Shown: positions 35,119 through 47,343 of the stretch, piece by piece
Numbering within the stretch: the first letter of the stretch is position 1
Layout of the letters: every line of letters begins with the position of its first letter
From: Ehretia macrophylla
Lineage: Eukaryota > Streptophyta > Magnoliopsida > Boraginales > Ehretiaceae
Direction of reading: 5' to 3'
Length of the DNA stretch: 64,000 nucleotides
Assembly: GCA_037974665.1 (NCBI GenBank)
Contig: CM075778.1
Location: 12,079,001-12,143,000 of the forward strand
Notes under the pieces: generated by a model
Database searches by the model: none
Told to the model about the DNA's origin: nothing
What the model saw: the letters and a program-made list of their open reading frames with translations, nothing else
Program-made: the position numbers and the translations under genes

Positions 35119-36520
35119 CTGTTGAAAAACGTACAAAATAATTTAAAATTAAATTTTGATGTAGAATAAACATCATGTATCCGTTCATGGTTTTTAAAGT
35201 AGATTAATATATGCATAAAATTTAATCTAATTAAATTTACATGAGAATTTAGGATTGCCTCTATCGCAAAAAATTCAAGGTATGAATATGAGATGAGCTT
35301 CCCAAGTACGAAGCCTCCAAGAGTAATGCGTACAAGATCAACGCTAATCAACTGGATGTAAGCCCCACTAGAGCTTTTAGAGAAAACCGGTAATATTTTA
35401 TCTGATAGAAAAATTATGTGCTAGTTTTTTTTTCTCAATAAGAACATTCCTTTATATAGGAACCTTTAATGACCTGAAATTACTATTGGGCCAATCTTAT
35501 TTGACCAGACTTGGACTCAGTAGTTAATTAGATCATCTATCTAATTGCTACAAGCCTATTATTAAATTAATATTAGGACTGTTCTAAAATTAATTTGATC
35601 AATTTCTCTTATCTGATTAATACATAGATCTTATTGTGTGTGACCTCTCGGATTCATAATTAATCGGTAGTGAATATTAATTCAATTAATATTTAATTAG
35701 AATTCTTTCTAGTTAATTTTGCAAATCGCGAGTGACACCTAGCAGTATGTCACGATTATCCAATTAATAATGAAGTGCAAGTATATGAACCCTTAATGTA
35801 TAATTCTTATGCAATCAATTTCTTCTGTCTAAATCATTTCGATTAAGCAAGAGTCACAGATAGGGTCATCAAACTCTTTTACTTAATCATATGACCAAAT
35901 CTATCTAATTAGTAACTCATGAATAAACCGTGGAATGACTTTCACTATTCTACCTTGGCCAAGAATTTCTAGTTAATCGATTAATAGATCGCATGAGATC
36001 GCTAATTGACAGATTTTGTATCTACACACGCCTATCTCTATGCAAGAATGAATTATAACTACTGAGTACATTGTCTAATCCTTGATTAGAACTGGATTAA
36101 TCACACTATTAAATTACGATTTCCCTAAAACAAGATAACCGTGGTGTCTCAGGTCTAAGGACTAATTGCACTATTACATTATACAACAAATTATTGACTA
36201 ATCCATGTAATTCATCGTATTAGCAGCAAGTCCAGTTACTTGATCTTTACAAGTACTTATACATCTACTTTTACGATATGAGACTAATCGGTCAAACTAA
36301 TATATCATATTAATTTAGATAGTAGTTGACTGTAATCTAATCTATTTGAATAAACTAACGCCCAATTAATTTATCCTATGATCGGGGACTACTTTTATAA
36401 TGCATTTATGAATATAGATTCTGTCACTCATACTCTTACCCGTTAAGGATAGAATCTATAAATATCATTCTACAGACTTTATTTAAATAATTAATCACAT
36501 TATTATAATTTAAATAAAAT

Positions 36521-36860
36521 CACTACAAGAAAAACTGCTAAAGGTGACAGTCCATCTACTTTTCGTCGCCAAAAAAACGATGAAAAAGAGACAAAATTTC
36601 CGTTACATGAATAGTGAACCTTTGGAGACGGTTTGGAGACGACTTAGATATGTCGTCTCCGAACCGTCTCCAAAGGCGACTATACGAAGACGGTTTGAAA
36701 ACCATCTCTAAACGGTTACCTTCCCGAGACGGTTTTTAGACACTTTATTTACTTCGTCACCAAACCGTCTCCTAAATTGTGACAGATTGGTGACGATTTT
36801 ATAATTCGTCCGTAAATATCACCAACCAGAGATGGTTTGGTGACGTTATCTATGTTATCC
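36521..36860. repeat. Left TIR and subterminal repeats of the CACTA element
   Basis: CACTACAAGAAAA followed by many GAGACGGTTTGGAGACG-type words and their complements (CGTCTCC). These are likely binding sites for the element's TNPA-like protein, by analogy with En/Spm. Confidence 0.75.
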
Positions 36861-37187
36861 CCACCCCAGTCCTATTGCCTAAAACATATTATTCATAGCG
36901 TTTCATTACCTAAAAAGACTATATACTACATTCAAAATTCATGAAATGAAATCATTAAGAAAAGACTACATTAACTTTCAACCCATATATTGATAATTAA
37001 GGATTACATCTGGTTGGTAACAAAATACGTCATTTGTATGTACATAACACCTACCAACGTACATAATCACACATGAAGAATACCAAGAAATGGTATTCTC
37101 ACATTAACGATTATTCTGCATCATCTACTTAACAAAAACTAAATACATACTCCTAATAACCTTAATATGCTAAACTTAACATAAATA

Positions 37188-37406
37188 TTAGCCCAAGGCC
37201 TTGGGGAAATAAATCTTGAGCATATCATGAAGAACTTTTTGACGAACTTGAGCTTCTGAAATATAGCCGTCTTCATTTAGTGGAGTATTAAGATCAATAT
37301 TCCATTTCACACCTTTATTCAAACTCCGTTCAAGTTTTTCAAATGTGTTGTCATTTTCTTCTATAAGACAAAGATTTTGTGACTGTTGTTGTTTATCCTC
37401 ACTCAT
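37188..37406 (-). CDS. Unrecognised 72-aa ORF inside the CACTA element
   Basis: The ORF opens MSEDKQQQSQNLCLIEENDN and ends YFPKALG. It is soluble, acidic to neutral, with a Gln-rich start and no membrane segment or signal peptide visible. It has an ATG start and a TATA-like stretch (CTATTTAAAG on the minus strand, 37466-37475) about 60 bases upstream. Composition is far more protein-like than the low-complexity frames nearby. It lies opposite to the transposase genes, between subterminal repeats. I do not recognise the family. It could be a captured host-gene fragment, a CACTA accessory gene, or chance. Confidence 0.35.
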   Translation of the reverse strand: MSEDKQQQSQNLCLIEENDNTFEKLERSLNKGVKWNIDLNTPLNEDGYISEAQVRQKVLHDMLKIYFPKALG

Positions 37407-37499
37407 GATTTAAAAAAAAGGTTGATAACTGCAAGATGGATGCAATTGTTCTACCCAAATTAAAGCTCTTTAAATAGACAGCAACATAGAGGCAACCTT

Positions 37500-37880
37500 T
37501 TGTATTCCGTTTCCTTTTCGTCTCTAATCGGAGACGAAAAGGAGACGAAATATGATTATGGTCTCCAAATGGTGTATTGATTTGTCTAATCAGTCCAACA
37601 TGGCGTGCACGCCTCTACTTGTTAGTCTAAGGTGGTAAGAACCTCAGACTTTTTCGTCTCCTTTTCATCTCTAATCGGAGACGCTTTAGTGACGGAATAT
37701 GATTCCCGTCTCCCATTCGTCTCCAAAGGGTCACTATGGATTTGTCCTACCCGTTGAAGATGGCGTGCACGCGATCTTTGGTCAGTGGGAGGCCTGATCA
37801 TGTTGTGTTTGGTCTCGTTTTCGTCTCCAATCGGCGACAAATTAGTGACGAATCATGATTGGCATCTCCAATTTGTCACC
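37500..37880. repeat. Three diverged tandem units with GGAGACG palindromes
   Basis: Units starting near 37508, 37660 and 37820 each begin with a CGTCTCTAATCGGAGACG-like palindrome. The first two continue to ATGGCGTGCACGC (near 37600 and 37760). The period is about 155 bp. A minus-strand ORF at 37622-37840 is made of these repeats. Confidence 0.6.
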
Positions 37881-38009
37881 GACAAGAGACGCAAATGATA
37901 TTACATGCTAATTTATTTGTACATAGAATTTTAAGGGAAAAAGGAGACTCACTTGTTTTATAAAAAATACAAATTCTCCCTTTTTTTAAAAAAAAAAATA
38001 TTTTTTTTT

Positions 38010-39060
38010 AAGGGCCAAAGGATACGAACCATTTGGTCCGTCTCCTTCTTTAAAAAAAAAACAATTTAAACTTTAATCCCTTTTTTTTATAAAAAAAACC
38101 CGCTTTTAAGGGATAAAGGAGACGGACCATTTGGTCCGTCTCCCTTTTTTAAAAAAATAAAATCGTTTTTAAGGGAAAAAGGAGACGGATCCGTCTCTAT
38201 TTAAAAAAAAAAAAATCATTTTTAAGCAAAAAATAAGACGGACCATAACGTCCGTCTTATTTTTTTGATTTTGAAGCCCAAAGGAGACGGACTTCCGTTT
38301 CTTTAAAAAAAAAACATTTTTTAAAGGGAAAACGGAGACGGACTATTTGGTCCATCTTCATTTTTTTATTTTAAAGAACAAAGGAGACAGACAAAATCCA
38401 TCTCCATGATTTGATTTTAAAGTCATTTAAATATTACCCAAAAGGGAGACGGATAATTTGGTCCGTCTCCATTTAAAAAAAATATATATATTTTTTTTAC
38501 CCAAAAGGATGGTCCGTCTCCCTTTATTTAATTTTAATTTTTTTTAAGTAAAGGCCCAGTGCAACACTATATAAGTGCTGTGCTGGGCCTTGTTTTAATT
38601 TTTTTTTTTTAACCCAAAGGGAGACGGATCCGTCTCCCTTTATTTAATTTTTTTTTTTAGAGTAAAGGCCCAGCGCAGCACTCTGTGCTGGGCCTTGTTT
38701 TAATATATATTTTTAACTAAAAAGGAGACGGACCAAATGGTCTGTCTCTTTTTATTTAATTTAATTTTTTTTAAGTAAAGGCCCAGCGCTGCACTTATAG
38801 TACTGCGCTGGGCCTTCTTTTAATATTTTTGTTTTACCCAAAAGGAGACGAACCAAATCGTCCGTCTCCCTTTATTTAATTTAATTTAATTTTTTAAATA
38901 AAGGCCCAGCGCAGCTAGTGCTGCGCTGGGCCTTGTTTTAATTGCCCAAGGAGACGGACCATGTGGTCCGTCTCTTTTGGGAAAAACAGCACAGCACTGC
39001 ACTTTAGTGCTGTGCTGTACTGTTACTCGAAATGGTCCGTCTCCCATTCGAGATTTAAGT
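38010..39060. repeat. Array of about 17 alternating palindromes
   Basis: Two classes of inverted repeat are strung out with poly-A/T spacers. Class 1 is GGAGACGGACC...GGTCCGTCTCC, near 38022, 38116, 38179, 38234, 38283, 38332, 38380, 38443, 38627, 38722, 38841 and 38948. Class 2 is AAGGCCCAGCGCAGC...GCTGCGCTGGGCCTT, near 38550, 38664, 38776 and 38900, with a diverged form AGCACAGCACTGCA...GTGCTGTGCTGT at 38986-39018. The classes alternate in the second half. Arms match well while loops differ (ATTT, ATAACG, CTAGT and so on), so arms seem to be maintained as pairs. Confidence 0.85.
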
Positions 39061-39099
39061 GCTAAGGGCTTAAATCTCTGTTTTTTTTTCTACAGCTAC

Positions 39100-39830
39100 A
39101 CGTCCCCCCCACCCCACCCCACCCCACCCCACCCCTAACATCCTACCCCAAGCCATAATATCTTACTCCCACCCCTCATCACCACCTTCTATCTCTAAAA
39201 TTTTCTTCTTCACTCCTAACCCTTCCATTTTTCAAACGACATTAAGGTTGTATATATGTATATGAAGTTTATATCTATATGTAGAGGTAGATGTATATGT
39301 ATATGTAGATGTATATATAGATGTAGATATAGATGTACATGTAGATGTAGATGTAGATATAAATATATATGTATATGCATATGTGTATGTGTATATATAT
39401 GATAGTTTATATATGTATATATATATATACATATATTCCCAAATGTTGATGGTAGACATGTTTTTTTTGGGTTTTTTGTTTATTTTTTTAAGTTTATATT
39501 TTTTTGTTATTTTTTCATTTAAAAAAAAATTCCCTGATTTTTTATTTTATTTTTATGTTTTTGTTTATTTATTATTTCCTGTTTTTTTTGTTATCAATTT
39601 TTTTGTTATTTATATATTTTGTAATTTTTTTTATTTATGTTAAAGATTATTTTTTTTCTAGTTTTTATTTATTTATTTAATTTTCATTTTTTTTGTATTT
39701 TATTTGTATAGTTGCAAGGTTTTTTATTGATTTGGATTTGCTTATATATTTTTTCTGTTTTTTTATTTTTTTCCAATTTTTTGTAAGTTTATTAATTATT
39801 ATTTTTATTTATTAATTTCAGGTTTTCGCT
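39100..39830 (+). repeat. C-rich tract followed by AT- and T-rich leader
   Basis: 39104-39135 is a run of CCCCA units (minus-strand G-quadruplex potential). 39250-39440 is TATATGTAGATG-type sequence, and 39460-39820 is T-rich with a possible acceptor TTTCAG at 39817-39822. It occupies the position of a transposase 5' leader. Open frames here are low complexity. Confidence 0.75.
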
Positions 39831-39839
39831 ATTGGACAC

Positions 39840-40480
39840 ACCGTAATACGTTTCAAGTTAGTATTCTAATGTGTTTAATACCATTGTTATGCTACCTATT
39901 TTATATAAATGATGTTAATCCTATGTTTGGAAAGATGTTTTTATTTATGGCCCTTACTTTTTATAAATGTTTAGTTTATAATACAAATTACTATTAATGT
40001 TGTGTATTATGTTGGTGACACTTGCCATTAATTGGAGAAGTAATGATATTCTAACAATATCATATAGAGGATACGAGAAATGATATGAGTTATCAATACG
40101 AAGGTCTTGTGTAATCAATGCACACACGTCGTAACTGTTAATAGGGTCGACAGGAAGTCTATAACTCTGCCCAACCTCTAACTTTGATAGAACATATTAT
40201 TTATTCACATCAACAACATTTTGTATATCACATAGGAAGTTCTTGGTCAAGATAAATTCGCTACTTCTTGTAAATATACTTCACAGTTATTGTATTAAAT
40301 GGAATCCGATTGGCATTGTTCAAGTCCCTAGTACAAGCTCATCTTGTAATATGGTTCATTATTAATTATATTGTCCATTGGCATCATTTTATTGCGACCT
40401 AATAATACCCTAATATTGTTTCACCTTCAATTCTCCAAAATCTTATCCTAACCTTAGGGGTCATTACAGTAAAATATAAT
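39840..40480 (+). other. Leader region upstream of the CACTA transposase gene
   Basis: No gene recognised. The first part (GTTTCAAGTTAGT near 39850) resembles 24530-24545 in the other CACTA-like element, consistent with a shared 5' exon and donor region. Confidence 0.45.
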
Positions 40481-43400
40481 ATGGAGTCATCTCGTGCATG
40501 GATGGACCACAGACTAACACCCGACAGACAACTTAAAGATAAATTTATCGACGGTGTAAATGGATTTGTTGTGTTCGCATTTACTCAAATGTATTACATG
40601 GATGGTCAAAAAATAAGATGCCCATGTGCCAAATGTAATAATCACAGATTTCACCTACCTGATGATGTTAAGATCAATCTTTGTAAGAAAGGGTTTATGC
40701 CAGATTATTATGAATGGATTGCACACGGGGAACATGTGTCCAATTATCATGGTCCGTCTCAACATAATGTTGTAGATGAGAATTGTCCAGAGGTGACAGA
40801 ACTAAATAATTATATGAGAATAGTAATTGATGCTGCTGGACCGGATTTCTTCATGGATAATAACGAAACATGTGAAACACCTAATTCTAATGCACAAAAG
40901 TTTTTGATATGGTTGAGGCTGCTAATAAGCCATTGTGGGATAGATGTGAACATCGCACTGTGTTATCTACTGTGTGTCGTTATATGAATATCAAATCTGA
41001 AGAGAATATAAGTGAAAAATGCTTTAACAGACTAATTGCTGAAATCCGGGATACGTTGCCAGATACTAATAAGATGCCAGAAAATTTGCACCAATTTAAA
41101 AAGGTAATAAAGCCTTTAGGGTTGGGATATGATAAGATAGATATTTGTATAAATGGATGTACGTTATTCTACAAGGATAGAAGTTGCTTGGAGAATTGTC
41201 CCCGTTGTAGTCACCGCCGATTCAAGCTATCAACACGTGGTAATAGAGGGGGTAAACTTATAGCCTACCAATATTTGAGGTTTTTTCCATTGACCCCTAG
41301 GTTGCAAAGATTATAGTTGTCAAAGGCTATAGCGGAACATATGCAGTGGCACAAGAAACATTTAGTTGAAGATGGTAAAATATGTCATCCATCTGACGGT
41401 GATGCATGGAAACACTTTGATAGCTCTTATCCTGATTTTGTATCTGAACCAAGAAATGTTCGGCTTGGTTTGTGCACGGATGGTTTTAACCCTCACAGTT
41501 CAAATATTATACCTTATTCTTGCTGGCCTGTGATAATCACACCTTATAACCTCCTATCGTGGATGTGTATGAAAGACCCTGTCATGTTCTTGACACTTCT
41601 TATTCTTAGTCTAAAAAGTCCTGGAAAGTACATTGATGTGTATTTAGAGCCTCTAATTGATTAATTGAAGAAGTTATGTTTAGAAGGGATACCTTCATAT
41701 GATGTGGCAATGCAAAAGAATTTTCAGTTGCGGGCAGCTTTAATGTGGACAATTAATGACTTTCCAGCATATGGTCTGTTGTCTGGGTGGAGTACCTATG
41801 GTAAGCTAGCATGTCCGTATTGTATGGAAAAGACAAAAGCTTTCCAATTGCCAGCGGGTAGGAAGACTTGTTTCTTTGATTGTCATCGCCAATTATTACC
41901 ACAACATAGTCCTCTACGGTGTGACAAGAAGAATTTTCTTAAGGGAAGAGTTGAAATGGATACACCTCCGTCAAGAGTAGATGGTGAGGAACTGTGGGAT
42001 AGTATGAAATGTTACCCTAAAATCAATGAAATGGAAGAAGGTAAACTCCCTAGTTTTGGGGTTAGGTACAATTGGACCAAAAGAAGTATTTTCTGGGATT
42101 TGCCTTACTGGAAAACACATCGTGTGAGACACAATTTAGACGTCATGCATATTGAGAATAATGTTTTTGATAACATTTTCAACACCGTGATGGGTGTCAA
42201 GGGGAAGATAAAGGACAACCTTAATGCGAGAATTGATATTTATGAATTTTGCGACCGTCCAGAATTATGTGGTGCGAACCAACTGAATATGAGTATTTAC
42301 ATACTTCCTGTGGCAAGAAGAAGAAAACTTCTTGAATGGGTTAAAAACCTACAAGTCCCTGATGGGTATTCTTCCAATTTGTCAAGGTGTGTGGATATGA
42401 AACAATTGAAGGATCTATATCTGAAGCATATCACATCCTAGAAATGTCCACTTTTTGTTCATATTATTTCGAACCCCACGTGGTAACTAAAACACGCAGG
42501 GTTGGTAGGAATGACCAATTTAACAAGGTGAACTACCCTGAAGGATGTTTGTCTATATTTACGTACCTGGGTTGTCCAATAGGAAAATAAACAGTACGAA
42601 CATTGGAGGATGCTGAATTGCATGCAGCACACTTATATGTATTGAAGAATTGCCCAGAGGTTTACCCATATATCAGGTAAGGTTGTGGTAATTTGGTTTG
42701 TCTATTATAGTTTGTTAGTAGTCATACGGAAAAACCGAATACAAATAAATTTATCTTGATTGCAGATTGTTTAAGGAAAATCTTGAACGAAACTTTCCCC
42801 CATTGACACCCGCACAGATTCAACATCAAATTGAGAGTTGGTTCCCGAAATGGTTATATGACCATATAAGTATCTATGCAACTAATGAATATAATCATAT
42901 TAATTTGGATTACACCATTAACGACTTGTTATTTTTCCAGCTAATCGACACTAATGGAATAGACGATCGTGTGAAATGCCTTTCTATGTGGCCAAGTTGT
43001 AGGGTATGTACATGGTCAAGATATTTAGTCAACAAATAAAGATTTCACACCTTCGAAGTTGGGAAATTCAAGTCCACAATGAACAGCGGGGTATTCGTGA
43101 AAGGGGTTGTTGCTGGTAGTAATAAGGATATAGGGTACTATGGGATGCTAAATGACATTATTGAACTTGAATATCATAATCCAACAATGCACCATACTAG
43201 AGTATTTCTTTTCAAATATGATTGGTATGATTCTAGAAAGGATAGAGGTGTAAAGTACCATAGGAAGTCCCAACTGGTTGATGTCAACATGAAAAGAAAA
43301 TATCACAAATATGAACCGTTTGTGTTGGCAGAGCAAGCATCTCAAGTATAATATTATAAGTATCCAGGGGCCAGGAGGGATCGATTGGATTGGCATTGTG

Positions 43401-43711
43401 TGGTTAAAATACGAGGTAAAAATTTCTTAGACGTGTCAAGAATGGAAAGAGAAGTGGATGACCAATCAGATTTCTAGACAGATGAATTGAATGTACCTGA
43501 AGTACAACCTACTGATACTATTTTACCTTTACTTTGTCATGAGTGTGGAGGCAATGAACTGGAAGAAGACGAGTTAGAAGTTGACAACGAAGAACAAGAA
43601 GTGGAAGAAGAAATACAAGAAGATGATGATGATGATGATGATGATGAGGATGATGATGATGATGATGATGATGACACTGACGCTGACGATAATGTTGTAT
43701 ATGATGTTTAG
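40481..43711 (+). pseudogene. TNP2/TNPD-type CACTA transposase, broken
   Basis: Domains in order: a transposase-associated N-domain with zinc-type cysteines (IRCPCAKCNNHRFH, 40610-40660); the transposase_21 core (LGLCTDGFNPH, YSCWPVIITPYNL, SPGKYIDVYLEPLID, DFPAYGLLSGWSTYGKLACP, LDVMHIENNVFDNIFNTVM); a fragment of DUF4218 (MSTFCSYYFEP); then DUF4216 (42766-43450) and an Asp-rich tail (43623-43672). An intron 42677-42765 has GT-AG ends and consistent phase. Damage: a frameshift near 40905 in a T-run, stops at 41314, 41662, 42588, 43037, 43349 and 43476, and an internal deletion near 42410 that removes most of DUF4218. The enzyme would cut and join CACTA ends. This copy cannot encode it. Confidence 0.88.
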
Positions 43712-43814
43712 TTATTTTGTTGCATTATAGATATATGTGTTATGTACTAGATGAATGATTTTTTCCAACTTACATGTATGTTTATTAGTCTATATGTTAA
43801 ATTGAATAGGTCTT

Positions 43815-45511
43815 TTGCCAAACAAAGTCATGGCAGGTGGAAAACATCGAAACACGCTTAGACAATTTATTACTCCTGGGGCTATACGGGGTGGTGGGAA
43901 TTCAGGAGGACACAACATGTCGGTTGGTCCTAGCCAGCTAGGAGGTCAACAATCAGCTGGAGGGGGTTCAATGGCAGGTCGTGGAGGAACTGGAGTACAT
44001 AAATTAGCTGGTCGTGGATCCATGGGAACATACTCGTCTGCTGGTCGTGGATCATTCTCAACTTCTGTGGGACCGAGCCAGGGGATGCCTCAGTCGCCGA
44101 TGCCAACAGAAGATGGCTCTCCGGCGGCCGCCTCCACAGATATGGATTTCCAAAATGTATTACAGGATACTTTAGTCGAGGACACTGCTAGCAATCCTAG
44201 GGCCTACCCTAGGGCATTTCCTGAGCAACCAGAGTCATCGCACGCACCTGAGAGGATGGATGCGCAACTTGAGGATTGGCAAAGATATGGATTTGACTGT
44301 TCAGATGCCTATATTGTGTGGCAGATTGATTGGCGCACGTATCTACAGGTCGATGGTGCCGCGTAAGTATCTACTTAATACCATTTTATAGGTCCATTTT
44401 GCTTTATTCACAAATCCATAACTTATACCTATATTTGTTTTAAATTTGTAGATGGATTCCTTATGGAGCCTCTAAAGAGGTGACAAATGCTGTAACTGCC
44501 GCGTATACCGAGGCTTGGCCCAGTTGGAAACATGTTCCAAACGATGACCGAGACATATGGTTCTCAACATTTAAGGTATCTTGCACATATTATTACATGT
44601 TAACTCTTTAATAATGAAGTTATATCTATGTATTAGCTTTATATTATTGTATTACAGAAAGTGTACAAATGGTTCCCTTATGATGAACTTGCCATTCGAC
44701 GCGTGTTTGACGCTAGAGCCCAACACTGCGTTCGAAATCTTTTGAACAAGGGTCGTGCCAAAGATAAGAAGCCAAAATGGACTGGTGATGCTGTATGGAA
44801 AGCACTTATTGAGAAATTGGGTACTCCGCAATGGATTGCAATTTTTGAGCAAAATTCAAAAAATCGCCTTAGTTCTCCATCACTGCACGTTTTAGGTTGT
44901 ATCCCATATCCGGAGGCTAAGAGGAGATTGGTATGTATTGAATTTTTCTTTATGCATCAAAATACATTCTAATTATCGGAAAAGTACATAACACTTATTT
45001 TTCAATTATCAATTACATGTCTTTGTGGCCCACTAATTTAGGAAGACGAACATGGGCAACCTGTGACGCATTTTGATGTGTTCGTAAAGGCTCATCGCAA
45101 GGGTACCGATGGTGTATTTTCAGACCCCCGAGCGGAACAGACCGCGGTACGCAATTTTGATACGTAATTGGAAGTTAATTAGTTCATTAGTAAAAATTGA
45201 TATATATGCATGTATTGTTTTTTATATTATTGCTTCTAAAACTCGGCAATTACGCCGTATAGAACCAATTTAACGATTCAAAATTAGTTTATATCATATT
45301 TTGAAGTAGTTGAAAATTGTAGGTTGTTTAAAAGTATATTTGGTTGAAGTTATGCAAAATCTTGTATCCTAGCGCAAGTAAGATTTCATAATCATTATTA
45401 TGTTGTGATACCGTAACGTATTGGCTTAGAATTGCAATTGTTGATGCTTAATTTAGCGGGTGGTGTTGGCTTGATGCTTAAAAACACCTAATTTTGAAGC
45501 CTTTTGGGTGG

Positions 45512-45597
<86 letters not shown>

Positions 45598-46488
45598 TTA
45601 AGGTTTTAGTTAAAGTTGGTTGTCTTGCCATGTAATATGATAGCCTTTTTTGTTTTGTATAGTTGGTTAGCAGTATGAATTCATTTATATTACAATTATA
45701 AAAGTTTTCAAGTATGTAGTTGTATTGTGGCGGATGGATTAAACTGTGGTTGGTTTGGTTGTGGTTGGTTGGTTTTTGCATGATGATTTGGTTGTATATG
45801 GTGGTTAGTTGGTTTTTGAATGATGATTTGGTTATATATCCATACAAATCTCGTAATGTTGGACATGTTTAATTTTTTTGGGAAAGTCATATTACAGTAA
45901 TTATAATGCCGAAATTCCTTCACGTATGAAATTGATTAATGCTTTAACATCGCGAGTTGGGGGATGACATTGCCTTATTCTTGTAAACTAAATCAAAACA
46001 ATTGATTTTCTTTCCCTTTTTGTGATAAACTGCAGGCTAGGTATCTTGAGCTTGTGGAGCAAGCAAATCAGCCGTCGGAGGAAGGTTCAACGAGATCACC
46101 TGTTGATCATGATGCCCTATTTGTCCAGGCTGTTGGAGGGAGCAGCAAAGGCCGTGTGTACGGGATGGGCTCTCAAGCTTCAGTGGGGTCCGCACACAGC
46201 GTCCCGTCTTCAAGACGCCATATCACAGAGATGGATATCCAAGCAGCTGTTGTCAAAGCGACAGACGAGGTGGTGCATAAACTAAAAGAAGAACAGGCGG
46301 AGGCGACAAGCGAGGTGGTGTGTAAACTTAAAGAAGAACAGGCAGAGGCGACAGGCAAGGTAGTGCATAAACTAAAAGAAGAACTGGCAGAGGAGATGCG
46401 TAAACTTAGGGAAGACAATGATGTGAATCTCCGACGACTTGAAGACAAGATTGCGCTACTCGTGAAACATTTCGATACTCCTCCATGA
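43815..46488 (+). CDS. TNPA-like plant transposase (Ptta/En/Spm), five exons, apparently intact
   Basis: Proposed exons are 43815-44362, 44452-44575, 44658-44930, 45042-45146 and 46036-46488. All introns have GT...AG ends and phases agree, giving 500 residues without a stop. The N-terminal 110 residues are Gly/Ser-rich (repeated AGRGS words). Exons 2-4 carry the Transposase_24-type domain: WIPYGASKEV, WFSTFKKVYKWFPYDELAIR, RNLLNKGRAKDKKPKW, and VTHFDVFVKAHRKG. Exon 5 ends in a coiled coil built from three 15-residue tandem repeats (KLKEEQAEA-type, 46261-46395). In En/Spm, TNPA binds subterminal motifs and helps bring the ends together and regulate the promoter; here that is inferred from family. 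Intron 4 is 889 bp with a long (AT)n run. The exon choice is by eye. The first ATG could be 43815 or the next in-frame Met at residue 6. Confidence 0.78.
45515..45592. repeat. (AT)n microsatellite in intron 4 of the TNPA-like gene
   Basis: Uninterrupted AT dinucleotides, about 39 copies. The run is expected to vary in length between individuals. Confidence 0.95.
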
Positions 46489-46723
46489 CAACCTTATCTT
46501 CGTGATCGAATAGATGATCCACCCGACTGCTAATTGTCTAAAATTTATAATAACGTATTTTGTAAATTAACTAATTGTTTTATGATGTGTGTACTTTATA
46601 TTCAGAACATAAAATGTACACATTACAATCTAATTACGTTAATTAATGTTTGTTTAATAAGTATGTCAACTTGTTAAAAATTTAGGAATGTATAACAGGT
46701 TGATTCTGAATTTTTTTTTATAA

Positions 46724-46768
<45 letters not shown>

Positions 46769-47343
46769 AATACATAAACAGCGACAGAAATGAGATGACT
46801 TGTATAAATCGAAAAAAGAGACGAAAAGGAGACGTAAAGGAGATGACGCGAAAAAGGAGATGAAATAAAGATGACATGGAAACGGAAATGAAACGAAGAC
46901 GATGCGAAAATGGAGACGAAAATGAGACGATGCGGTTTGGAGACGAAAATGAGATGACATGTAAACGGAGACGAAACGGAGACGATATGGAACATGAGAC
47001 TAAATGGAGACAACATTGAAAGGGCGATGAAAAGGAGACGACACAACAGCGGAGACGCTTTGGAGACGACTTGAAGTCGGAGACCAAGAGGAGACGAATT
47101 TGAGATGAACTGAAAAAGAGACGATTATTATGGAGACGAAATAGAGATGAATATAATTTTTGACGAAAAGGAGACGATTTTGGATTTCGTCTCCATGTGA
47201 GGCGAAATGGAGACGAAATCCAAAAACGGAGACGACGCGAACGGTGACGGCACGTTTTCGTCTCCTTTCCGTCTCCTTTGAAGAAATGGAGACGAAAAGG
47301 AGATGGAAATTAACCGTCTCCGTAGACGAAATTTCTTGTAGTG
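46489..47343. repeat. Right end of the CACTA element: (AT)n and subterminal repeats
   Basis: (AT)n runs at 46727-46762. 46780-47343 is dense in GGAGACGAAA-type motifs in both orientations, ending TTTCTTGTAGTG. Minus-strand ORFs rich in Ser/Phe are by-products of these repeats. Confidence 0.8.

Larger units (their letters stand above)
36521..47343 (+). mobile_element. CACTA (En/Spm) transposon, 10.8 kb, full structure
   Basis: It starts CACTACAAGAAAA and ends TTTCTTGTAGTG, perfect CACTA termini with TIRs of about 12 bp. The 3-bp TSD is AAT (36518-36520 and 47344-47346). It carries subterminal CGTCTCC/GGAGACG motifs, a palindrome array, a C-rich tract, a T-rich leader, a TNP2-like transposase gene (40481-43711, broken) and a TNPA-like gene (43815-46488, apparently intact). 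Intact ends and a clean TSD indicate insertion by transposition into the copia LTR. Such an element cannot move by its own transposase, but its TNPA product and binding sites could still act. Confidence 0.92.

Noticed and set aside
37622-37840. Minus-strand 72-codon ORF
   Set aside because: Consists of the tandem GGAGACG repeat units, and the frame is not supported by composition or context.
45488-45923. Minus-strand ORFs over the (AT)n run
   Set aside because: Built from a microsatellite and lying inside an intron of the TNPA-like gene.
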